5,257 nt of DNA from Gammaproteobacteria bacterium (GTDB lineage Bacteria > Pseudomonadota > Gammaproteobacteria > Pseudomonadales > UBA7434), in assembly GCA_024280785.1 (NCBI GenBank), contig JAJRPK010000450.1, positions 1-5,257 of the forward strand, written 5' to 3'. This document shows positions 1 to 4,969 of the stretch, piece by piece (position 1 is the first letter of the stretch; every line of letters begins with the position of its first letter). The position numbers and the translations under genes are program-made. A model generated the notes under the pieces. It saw nothing but the letters and a program-made list of their open reading frames with translations. It ran no database searches and was not told the origin of the DNA.

Positions 1-432
1 AATCCCCGCCATCAAAAATCCGCCCATAAAACTAGAGTCTTTGTTACTGGTTAGCACATAGCCTGACAGGCCAAGAAAAATGGCGGCTGTTCCCCCCATC
101 GCGGTCATCACCAGTTGTGGGCCATTACTCATTGCCAAATAGACGTTGATGATGGGCCCAAGGGTGTAGCCCATAAACCCCGTAAGAGCAAAAACGCACA
201 GCAAACCGATACCGCTGTTGCGAAATTTAGTGGTCAAAAAAAGTAAGCCGAAGTATCCGACCAGCGTTACCATTATGCCTGGGTGAGCCAGATTCAATGC
301 GGCGGTAGTGCCTGCTGTTAAAGCGCTGAACAACAGAGTCATGGACAATAAGGCATAGGTGTTGCGTAATACCTTATTGGTTTGCAACGTTTGAGACTGG
401 CTGATCGTCGTTGCGCTTTGAGTGGTTTGCAT
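1..432 (-). CDS. yccA: YccA-like Bax inhibitor-1 family membrane protein, FtsH modulator (partial, C-terminus off the left edge)
   Basis: The frame is open from an ATG at 432 to the window edge, giving the first 144 residues of a family usually about 220 long. In E. coli YccA is an inner-membrane protein that binds the FtsH/HflKC protease complex and restrains its degradation of membrane proteins such as jammed SecY; that role is family knowledge. Visible in the sequence: a polar, Gln/Thr-rich N-terminus (1-18), the YccA-like stretch NKVLRNTYALLSMTL (19-33), GPIINVYL (92-99) and GGTAAIFLGLSGYVLT (113-128). Hydrophobic segments lie at about 25-47, 52-68, 75-97, 106-127 and from 133 on, which fits a seven-helix BI-1 protein cut after the fifth helix begins. 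A GGAG lies 8 nt before the ATG. The gene starts only 13 nt after the stop of the upstream hibernation-factor gene, so it is probably last or late in the nhaA transcript. Family assignment is firm; exact function is inferred. Confidence 0.9.
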   Translation of the reverse strand, partial: MQTTQSATTISQSQTLQTNKVLRNTYALLSMTLLFSALTAGTTAALNLAHPGIMVTLVGYFGLLFLTTKFRNSGIGLLCVFALTGFMGYTLGPIINVYLAMSNGPQLVMTAMGGTAAIFLGLSGYVLTSNKDSSFMGGFLMAGI

Positions 433-445
433 GGGCTGTTCTCCG

Positions 446-829
446 TTAGTCGTCAGGGGTTTGTTGAATTGAAGGAGTTTTCTGATCAAGTTTATCGATC
501 TGTTCAATTTTTTCAGGGCGTTGCAATTTCTGGTGTCGGGCAATTTTTCGTGCCACCGAGCGGCTCGCTCGCTGCATCGCTCTATCAATCGCGCAATAGA
601 GATCTGTTTGCGTATCTTTAATTACGATATCCTCCATGTTAGTTACACAGACTTGCAGTCGGCATTGCTTATCGGCGCTACCCTTTGGGCCGTTGACATC
701 TGAAAGATAGATTGAGAGAGCCGTTATATGTGGCTCCAACCGGCATAGTGCAAATTGTAACTTTCGTTGAATATGGGCTTCTAGCTCCTGAGTCAGCTCT
801 ACATGCCGGGATTGGATGTCAACCTTCAT
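446..829 (-). CDS. HPF/RaiA-like ribosome hibernation factor (S30AE family), divergent form
   Basis: 127 residues from ATG at 829. The family binds the 30S decoding region and the mRNA/tRNA channel and inactivates 70S ribosomes during slow growth or stress. The fold is readable: a first beta strand and helix (about 2-30, with SRHVELTQELEAHIQRKL), strands around 35-70 containing LSDVNGPKGSADKQCRLQV (42-60), and a second helix with DLYCAIDRAMQRASRSVARKI (76-96). A polar Gln/Lys/Asp tail (98-127) follows and makes it longer than E. coli HPF (95 aa) but shorter than long HPF, with no C-terminal dimerisation domain. The SDVNGPKG-x-DK loop is typical of a less-studied HPF/RaiA branch rather than of E. 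coli HPF or YfiA. A GTG directly before the ATG (832) would add one residue; ATG is preferred because GAGG (836-839) sits 6 nt away from it. It lies 31 nt after the Rap1a-like gene and 13 nt before yccA. Confidence 0.85.
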   Translation of the reverse strand: MKVDIQSRHVELTQELEAHIQRKLQFALCRLEPHITALSIYLSDVNGPKGSADKQCRLQVCVTNMEDIVIKDTQTDLYCAIDRAMQRASRSVARKIARHQKLQRPEKIEQIDKLDQKTPSIQQTPDD

Positions 830-860
830 CACATGCCTCGTTCGTTCTCTGCCGTGGAGC

Positions 861-1304
861 TTACGCGCAGGGGTATGCTGCTTTTAATACGTGAAAAATT
901 CTTTCTTGTAGCGTTTCGCTGGTCTCTATCGGAGGCGCTAAAGGCTCCGACAGGGCGTAAATTACCTGCGTTAGCGATTCATCATTTGGAGAGCAATAGC
1001 GATTCGAGCGCGCGGATTGTTTAACCCGAGCATTGTCACCACCGCGGGTGCGGTAGGCTCTCTCCATAAATGGGGACCGTTCAGTTTGGGGCGTAGCGTT
1101 GGCAGTATCTGTGGCGCTAACGCCCGCTAGAAATCCTTGACTGTAGTATATGCAGGCGCTTGAAGTTACCGGTTCGGGTTGAGCCGTTAGTGCTTGGCAA
1201 GAAGCCAGCAATTGCCGCTGGCTATCCTGCGCCTCGTTGCCGAAGGTAGGCGCTGAATAGCAGACTACTAACACTAGGGGCCATAGATAGGTGGGGGTTT
1301 TCAT
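861..1304 (-). CDS. Exported Rap1a/Tai-like four-cysteine protein
   Basis: 147 residues from the ATG at 1304. The N-terminus reads as a Sec signal peptide (MKTPTYLWPLVLVVCYSAPTFG, cleavage probably after Gly22 or Ala25), so a periplasmic location is inferred. The mature part has four cysteines (36, 51, 104, 146), consistent with two disulfides. The pattern of a Cys-x-YY-x-QGFLAG helix (51-61), then YCSPNDESLTQVIYAL (103-118), then a C-terminal LKAAYPC (140-146) resembles the Rap1a/Tai family, which includes periplasmic immunity proteins against type VI peptidoglycan amidases. I see no effector or secretion gene nearby, so immunity is not claimed; single copies in housekeeping contexts may serve envelope stress. 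The frame stays open further upstream to 1391, but that part overlaps nhaA codons and lacks a signal peptide at its start. The chosen ATG overlaps the nhaA stop (ATGA, 1301-1304) and follows only a weak GGCGGA, implying translational coupling to nhaA. Confidence 0.72.
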   Translation of the reverse strand: MKTPTYLWPLVLVVCYSAPTFGNEAQDSQRQLLASCQALTAQPEPVTSSACIYYSQGFLAGVSATDTANATPQTERSPFMERAYRTRGGDNARVKQSARSNRYCSPNDESLTQVIYALSEPLAPPIETSETLQERIFHVLKAAYPCA

Positions 1305-2521
1305 GGGAGTATTTCCGCCGTTTCTTGATCTATCGTTTTTTTGCGAGGTTGTGAGCGCGCTATTAGCACAGAGCCAACGATGGCTGAGCACAGCGATCCT
1401 GCTAATACACCCAGTTTTACATCAATCATGTAGCCGACACTTTGCGCTTCAAAAGCCAACGAGCCAATGAACAGACTCATGGTGAAACCTATGCCGCACA
1501 GTACGGTCACCGCATAAAACTGTAGCCACGTGGCTTGGTCAGGCAGTTTGGCTAATCCAAGTTTAATAGCCAACCAACAAGCACCAAAGATGCCCACCTG
1601 TTTGCCGATAAACAGGCCAGCGGCGATACCCAGGGGGACCGGGTTAAGCAAGGCATCCATTGAAACGCCAGTGAGCGATACGCCGGCATTGGCAAAAGCA
1701 AACAGTGGTAAAATAGCAAAGGAAACCCACGGGTGTAATGCATGCTCCAGATGTGGAAGCATTGGGTGGCCATCGTGGTTTTTTAGTTTCAGAGGTATAA
1801 ACCAGGCAACCGCAAATCCGGCCAGTGTGGCGTGGACGCCAGATTTGAGCACTGCAACCCAGACGATGACGCCGATGATGATATAGGCTGCTTGACTCCT
1901 AACGGACAAACGATTAAGTATAAAGAGTAATACCAAGCCTGCGGTGGCAATGATGAAGGACAGAGTTGACAGCTCACTTGAGTAAAAAAGCGCAATAATC
2001 AGGATCGCACCTATGTCATCGAAGATGGCCACCGACAACAGGAACAACTTTAATGAAATCGGGATACGGTTGCCGAATAGACTAAATATTCCCAGCGCAA
2101 AAGCGATATCAGTAGCAGAAGGAATGGCCCAACCGTGTACGGCTACGGCATCGTCCTGATTTAACGCATAATAGATGAGTGCGGGAGCGGCAATTCCTGC
2201 GATAGCCCCGATACCTGGCAGCACTATCTGAGATGGCGAGGATAGATGCCCTTCAAGCATTTCGCGCTTGATCTCTAAGCCAACCAGAAAGAAAAATAAC
2301 GCCATCAAACCGTCGTTAATCCAGAGCAGCAGCGGCTTGGCAATATCCAGTTCACCGACACGGACTTGTAGCGGCGTTGTCAAAAAACTCTCGTATATGC
2401 CGGAAAAAGGGCTGTTGGCCAGGAGTAACGCGAGTACAGCCATCAGTACAAGAAGAATACCCGCGATCGAGTCTTGCGGTAATGAATTTTTAAGCGAAAA
2501 AGTAATTTGACGCGGGATCAT
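1301..2521 (-). CDS. nhaA: Na+/H+ antiporter NhaA
   Basis: Complete, 406 residues (E. coli 388). NhaA exchanges one cytoplasmic Na+ or Li+ for two protons across the inner membrane and is activated at alkaline pH. Diagnostic motifs are all present: LLLWINDGLMALFFFLVG (64-81) with the pH-sensing cluster E83/K85/R86/E87, WAIPSATDIAFALG (131-144) with D138 (E. coli D133), AIFDDIGAI (165-173) with the ion-binding pair D168/D169 (E. coli D163/D164), LKSGVHATLAG (225-235) with H230, LEHALHPW (258-265) with E259, LPLFAFANAGVSL (271-283), IGKQVGI with K307 (E. coli K300) and LCGIGFTMSLFI (341-352). About twelve hydrophobic segments are visible. A hydrophilic tail (about 389-406) extends past the usual end. 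The ATG follows AGG by 4 nt, a short spacing, and the N-terminus aligns with E. coli NhaA. It is the first gene of the minus-strand cluster and is divergent from nhaR, its expected activator. No catalytic residue is missing. Confidence 0.97.
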   Translation of the reverse strand: MIPRQITFSLKNSLPQDSIAGILLVLMAVLALLLANSPFSGIYESFLTTPLQVRVGELDIAKPLLLWINDGLMALFFFLVGLEIKREMLEGHLSSPSQIVLPGIGAIAGIAAPALIYYALNQDDAVAVHGWAIPSATDIAFALGIFSLFGNRIPISLKLFLLSVAIFDDIGAILIIALFYSSELSTLSFIIATAGLVLLFILNRLSVRSQAAYIIIGVIVWVAVLKSGVHATLAGFAVAWFIPLKLKNHDGHPMLPHLEHALHPWVSFAILPLFAFANAGVSLTGVSMDALLNPVPLGIAAGLFIGKQVGIFGACWLAIKLGLAKLPDQATWLQFYAVTVLCGIGFTMSLFIGSLAFEAQSVGYMIDVKLGVLAGSLCSAIVGSVLIARSQPRKKTIDQETAEILP

Positions 2522-2649
2522 AACACCTACTTATGTTAAGTGAGCAGCCTTAGTCTCGTATAACTATAGCTTGCTTGAATGATAAGATAAATTCGAATAA
2601 TATTGCATGTATCATCGAAAATATCGAATATACTGAGCACGGATAATTC
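2522..2649. promoter_or_regulatory. Divergent nhaA/nhaR intergenic regulatory region
   Basis: This 128-nt AT-rich gap between the two start codons must hold both promoters. For nhaR (plus), TTGAAT at 2575-2580 and TAATAT at 2598-2603 are spaced by 17 nt, each matching four of six consensus bases. For nhaA (minus), TATAGT reads from 2568 to 2563 (five of six) with a poor -35 TTTATC from 2591 to 2586, as expected for a promoter that needs an activator. Predicted starts are near 2610 (nhaR) and 2556 (nhaA). The two promoters sit back to back, so binding of NhaR here could activate nhaA and repress nhaR, the usual LysR-family scheme. Promoter calls are by eye and uncertain. Confidence 0.55.
2592..2628. 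promoter_or_regulatory. Candidate NhaR (LysR-type) operator: three TCGAA elements
   Basis: TCGAA occurs at 2593-2597 (inside the palindrome ATTCGAAT, 2591-2598), 2615-2619 and 2624-2628. Relative to a predicted nhaA start near 2556 these lie at about -39, -61 and -70. That matches the usual LysR layout of a promoter-proximal activation site near -35 and an upstream recognition site near -65. TCGA is self-complementary, so each copy reads on both strands. The link to NhaR is inference from position. Confidence 0.35.
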
Positions 2650-3537
2650 ATGACACGCCTCAACTACAATCATCTGTATTATTTTTATGCGGTCGCGACC
2701 GACGGCAGCATTGCCAAAGCCAGCGCAAGGCTACATCTAACGCCACAAACTATTAGTGGCCAAATCACGAGTTTTGAATCGCAAATCGGGTTTAAATTAT
2801 TCGACCGCAAAAGGAAAAAATTACAGCTTTCGGAAATGGGAAGATTGGTTTACAGCTATGCCGACGATATCTTTCAATTGGGTGACGAGCTAAAGAATGT
2901 TATAAAAACCAAGGAATCCGCACACTGGCAGACACTCACCGTTGGTATTACTGACGTCATTCCTAAAGTGCTGGCATATAAGCTGCTTAACCCCGCGTTA
3001 AATATGGCTGAGCCGGTGCGCCTAATTTGTAATGAAGGGGACCAAGAGAGTTTGTTAGCCGATTTGGCCGTCGATAAACTGGATATGGTATTAACCGACC
3101 AGCCACTTCAGCCAGGCAGTCATGTGAAGGCCTACAATCATCCGATGATCAAAAGCGGGGTTACTTTTTTTGCTGCAAAACAGCTAGCATCGGTTTGTCG
3201 CCAAGGTTTTCCTCAATCACTATCAGGCCAACCCTTTCTTCTTCAGGGTAAAAAGTCCGCCGTCCGACAGCGCTTGTCATCATGGTTGGAAAAGTACGAA
3301 ATCATGCCCAATATTATCGCCGAGTTTGATGATAGCGCGTTGATGAAATCATTTGGACAGGCGGGTTACGGCGTGTTTGCAGGCCCGACGATCATTGAGA
3401 AAACGATCGCTTCTCAATATAAGGTGAATATGATTGGCCGAACGGAGGAGTTTAAAGAGCATTATTATGCGATCTCTCCTGAGCGTCGGCTTAAACACCC
3501 TGCTATTGTTGAAATAGTTAATCGCATCATAACCTAG
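2650..3537 (+). CDS. nhaR: NhaR, LysR-family activator of nhaA
   Basis: 295 residues, full length for the family (E. coli NhaR 301). In E. coli NhaR responds to intracellular Na+ and activates nhaA (and also osmC and pgaABCD). An N-terminal winged helix-turn-helix spans about 5-63 (INYNHLYYF-like start LNYNHLYYFYAVATDGSIA, recognition part LTPQTISGQI at 30-39, FKLFDRKRKKLQLSEMG at 48-64). A linker helix follows at 65-90, then the effector-binding domain from about 95 to the end. NhaR-specific motifs include KLDMVLTDQPL (143-153), EFDDSALMKSFG (225-236), FAGPT (243-247) and ERRLKHPA (278-285), each close to the E. coli protein and not general to LysR regulators. GGA lies 6 nt before the ATG. 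The gene is divergent from nhaA, unlike the co-directional nhaA-nhaR order of E. coli, so it probably has its own, perhaps autoregulated, promoter. Confidence 0.95.
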   Translation: MTRLNYNHLYYFYAVATDGSIAKASARLHLTPQTISGQITSFESQIGFKLFDRKRKKLQLSEMGRLVYSYADDIFQLGDELKNVIKTKESAHWQTLTVGITDVIPKVLAYKLLNPALNMAEPVRLICNEGDQESLLADLAVDKLDMVLTDQPLQPGSHVKAYNHPMIKSGVTFFAAKQLASVCRQGFPQSLSGQPFLLQGKKSAVRQRLSSWLEKYEIMPNIIAEFDDSALMKSFGQAGYGVFAGPTIIEKTIASQYKVNMIGRTEEFKEHYYAISPERRLKHPAIVEIVNRIIT

Positions 3538-3559
3538 TGTTTAAAAGAAAATTGGCGCC

Positions 3560-3626
3560 TCTCGACGAGACATTCATAAAACTCGTATCTGACAAGATTA
3601 TTGAAAACCAAAACTATCGACGATAG
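3560..3626. repeat. Two perfect palindromes sharing the core TCGACGA
   Basis: TCTCGACGAGA (3560-3570, arms of 5 around a central A) and CTATCGACGATAG (3614-3626, arms of 6 around a central A) share the 7-mer TCGACGA and are centred 55 bp apart. Shared core and symmetry look like two half-strength sites for one dimeric regulator. No cognate regulator other than NhaR is in the window. A third, unrelated palindrome, GCAGTTACTGC, is at 3652-3662. Confidence 0.4.
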
Positions 3627-3708
3627 AGCTATGTTACGAGACATTAGTGTAGCAGTTACTGCGGTTCTTTCGGCGACGCAAAGAGTTTATACTTGGTTCA
3701 TTACACGG

Positions 3709-3717
3709 TGTTAGAAT
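3709..3717 (+). promoter_or_regulatory. Candidate extended -10 promoter for the SDR gene
   Basis: TG-T-TAGAAT (3709-3717) fits an extended -10 element: the TG pair sits one base before a hexamer matching TATAAT at five of six positions. No good -35 exists at 16-18 nt (ATACTT at 3689-3694), which extended -10 promoters tolerate. The predicted start is near 3724, giving a leader of about 45 nt before the ATG at 3770. Confidence 0.35.
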
Positions 3718-3745
3718 CATTCGAAAACTGTGGAACAATCATTCG
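3715..3745. repeat. Direct repeat AATCATTCG, 22 bp apart, over the SDR promoter
   Basis: Identical 9-mers at 3715-3723 and 3737-3745 are separated by 22 bp, about two helical turns, so both face the same side of DNA. The first overlaps the candidate -10 element and the second lies just past the predicted start, a placement expected of a repressor operator. Regulator unknown. Confidence 0.35.
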
Positions 3746-3769
3746 TCAATAACCAGTAAGGAAAACAGA

Positions 3770-4540
3770 ATGGGTCGTTTAGAGAATAAAATTGCGGTGA
3801 TTACGGGTGCCGCATCGGGTATTGGCTCTGCAACGGCGCAGCGTTTTGTCGAAGAGGGCGCCACTATTGCAGCATTAGACTTGGTGACGCCAGAGGGTGA
3901 AGCCTGGGATTCTATTTGTGCTACAGCTCCAGAGAGCGATTCTTTTATTGTGGACGTGACCAAAGAACCCTCTATAGAAGAAGCTGTGAGGGCCGTAATA
4001 ACAAAATATGGTCGTATTGATGTACTGGTCAACGGTGCAGGAGTTTCTAGTGGTGGGGCGACCGAAGATATAACAGAAGAAGAGTGGGATAGGGTGATGG
4101 ATATCAACCTAAAGGGCTCTTTTTTTGTTGCCAAACACGTTGTCCGACAAATGATAAAACAAAGCTCTGGCAGCATCGTACACATCGCCAGCATAGAGGG
4201 CCTAGATGGCTTAAGCGGTCAATTAGCTTACGGGACCTCAAAAGGAGCCGTGGTACAAATGACCCGAAATATGGCAGCGGATTATGCCACTATGGGCATT
4301 AGGGTAAATTGTGTGTGCCCAGGTGCGATTGAAACTCCCATGACGGCGATACTTAACGATGAGAGTTTAAAGGAGATAAAGACACAAATGGAAAATGCAC
4401 ATTTAATGGAACGCTTTGGCTTACCTCATGAAGTGGCCAACGGTATTTTATATTTGGCTTCTGATGAGGCATCATTTGTTACCGGCCACCCATTGGTGAT
4501 TGATGGAGGTTGGGTTGCTGGTACTCGTTTGAAATATTGA
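3770..4540 (+). CDS. Classical short-chain dehydrogenase/reductase (SDR), NAD(H)-type
   Basis: Complete, 256 residues, the usual size for a single-domain cytosolic SDR, typically a tetramer. Motifs in order: the Rossmann glycine motif TGAASGIG (12-19); Asp37 at the end of the second strand (ALDL), which normally selects NAD(H) over NADP(H); the DV pair (62-63) that contacts adenine; NGAG (88-91, where NNAG is more usual); the structural Asn in DINLKG (N113); and the catalytic set Ser141, Tyr154, Lys158 (IAS and YGTSK). The PG motif with PGAIETPM (184-191) and the C-terminal SFVTGHPLVIDGG (235-247) complete the fold. The active site is therefore intact and oxidoreductase activity on an alcohol or ketone is expected. 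The substrate cannot be told from sequence; steroid, sugar, cyclic-alcohol and 3-oxoacyl substrates all occur in this group. TAAGGA (3757-3762) lies 7 nt before the ATG, a strong ribosome binding site. Neighbours do not form an obvious pathway. It probably has its own promoter in the repeat-rich leader. Confidence 0.92.
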   Translation: MGRLENKIAVITGAASGIGSATAQRFVEEGATIAALDLVTPEGEAWDSICATAPESDSFIVDVTKEPSIEEAVRAVITKYGRIDVLVNGAGVSSGGATEDITEEEWDRVMDINLKGSFFVAKHVVRQMIKQSSGSIVHIASIEGLDGLSGQLAYGTSKGAVVQMTRNMAADYATMGIRVNCVCPGAIETPMTAILNDESLKEIKTQMENAHLMERFGLPHEVANGILYLASDEASFVTGHPLVIDGGWVAGTRLKY

Positions 4541-4684
4541 TTTCTGGCTACGATGGGTTGCGAGTGCTACTGGACTGTAGCTTAAGTCGAAGCGCGGTTT
4601 AAGAGTACCTATTTGAGTATTTATAGAGTAGCTGGAGAGAGATTGCTATAAATAATACTTGAGAAATTCAAGGGCTGGTAGTTA
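4541..4684. other. Intergenic region between the SDR and DUF5062-like genes
   Basis: 144 nt. GCTAC-TGGACT-GTAGC (4566-4581) could form a 5-bp hairpin but is not followed by a T-run, so it is a weak terminator candidate at best. TATAAA at 4647-4652 is a possible -10 for the downstream gene, with no good -35 at 17 nt. The stretch ends in a short inverted repeat next to the ribosome binding site of the next gene. Confidence 0.35.
4658..4674 (+). promoter_or_regulatory. Small hairpin overlapping the ribosome binding site of the DUF5062-like gene
   Basis: CTTGA (4658-4662), a GAAAT loop, and TCAAG (4668-4672) form a perfect 5-bp inverted repeat. Its right arm shares bases with the Shine-Dalgarno sequence AAGGG (4670-4674), which lies 10 nt before the ATG. 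If it folds it would partly hide the site and lower translation. Five pairs, mostly A-T, are only marginally stable. Confidence 0.3.
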
Positions 4685-4945
4685 ATGAAGAAACTAAAGC
4701 ACGAAAAGGAGCTGTTAAAAGGCGCTATCTTGGCGGGGATGAAATATGGTGAGTCGCGCGGTGTGGTTGAATTTGAACCGACGGATTCTGTTGCCGATCG
4801 AACTTTGTATCTTTATCGATTATTAGTGCATGACAAAGTGATTCAGCCGTTGCCAGAAACACAGATATCGCAAAAGTCTATGGCGCATAAACTGGCAATT
4901 TGGTATTCCAAGTCACTCCCTAAAGACCATCCATTGCTGAAGTAA
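4685..4945 (+). CDS. Small DUF5062-like protein of unknown function
   Basis: 86 residues, no signal peptide or membrane segment, so probably cytosolic. The start MKKLKHEKELLKGAI, the central TLYLYRLLVHDKVIQPLP (41-58), MAHKLAIWYSKSLP (66-79) and the ending PKDHPLLK (79-86) match my recollection of DUF5062, a short family of gammaproteobacteria. It looks mainly alpha-helical with many charged residues. The function of the family is unknown to me and none is proposed. It is separated from the SDR gene by 144 nt, so co-transcription is uncertain. Its final codons (from 4922) also make the left arm of a transcription terminator, so the gene ends its transcription unit. The ribosome binding site AAGGG is somewhat distant (10 nt) and overlaps a small hairpin. 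Confidence 0.8.
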   Translation: MKKLKHEKELLKGAILAGMKYGESRGVVEFEPTDSVADRTLYLYRLLVHDKVIQPLPETQISQKSMAHKLAIWYSKSLPKDHPLLK

Positions 4946-4957
4946 AGGGTGGTCTTT
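4922..4957 (+). terminator. Rho-independent terminator overlapping the 3' end of the DUF5062-like gene
   Basis: AAAGACCATCC (4922-4932) pairs with GGGTGGTCTTT (4947-4957) over 11 positions with one T-G wobble, around a 14-nt loop. A T-rich stretch follows on the plus strand (TCTTCTATATTTTATT, 4959-4974). The left arm lies inside the coding sequence and the stop codon is in the loop. The same hairpin lies just past the stop of the convergent gene ending at 4970 and could slow transcription from that side, though no T-run follows it on the minus strand. Confidence 0.65.
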
Positions 4958-4969
4958 GTCTTCTATATT

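Larger units (their letters stand above)
3538..3769. promoter_or_regulatory. Repeat-rich leader between nhaR and the SDR gene
   Basis: 232 nt without a convincing reading frame. It holds perfect odd palindromes centred at 3565, 3620 and 3657, a 10-bp direct repeat ACGAGACATT (3565-3574 and 3636-3645), and a 9-bp direct repeat AATCATTCG (3715-3723 and 3737-3745). No clear hairpin plus T-run terminator follows nhaR. The density of short symmetrical elements suggests protein binding sites controlling the SDR gene downstream. Confidence 0.45.

Noticed and set aside
829..834. ATG-TGA start-stop pair directly before the HPF-like gene
   Set aside because: GAGG is only 1 nt from this ATG, too close for initiation, and two-codon matches arise by chance; no evidence of regulation.
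382..1024. Overlapping plus-strand frames opposite yccA, HPF-like and Rap1a-like genes
   Set aside because: All lie antisense to well-supported genes and show no family features.
1305..1391. N-terminal extension of the Rap1a-like frame to an ATG at 1391
   Set aside because: It overlaps the nhaA C-terminal codons by about 90 nt and would bury a clear signal peptide in the middle of the protein.
1530..1886. Plus-strand frame of 118 codons and others inside nhaA
   Set aside because: Antisense or out-of-frame shadows of NhaA with no ribosome binding site or recognisable product.
3565..3586. ACGAG/CTCGT inverted repeat after nhaR as terminator
   Set aside because: 5-bp arms with a 12-nt loop and no T-run on either strand; it is better explained as part of the palindrome cluster.
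3739..4194. Long minus-strand frame of 151 codons
   Set aside because: It lies opposite the SDR gene, whose motifs are unmistakable; the antisense product is Ser/Thr/Ile-rich with no recognisable domain.
4566..4581. GCTAC/GTAGC hairpin after the SDR gene as terminator
   Set aside because: Only 5 bp and no T-run follows; not enough to call.
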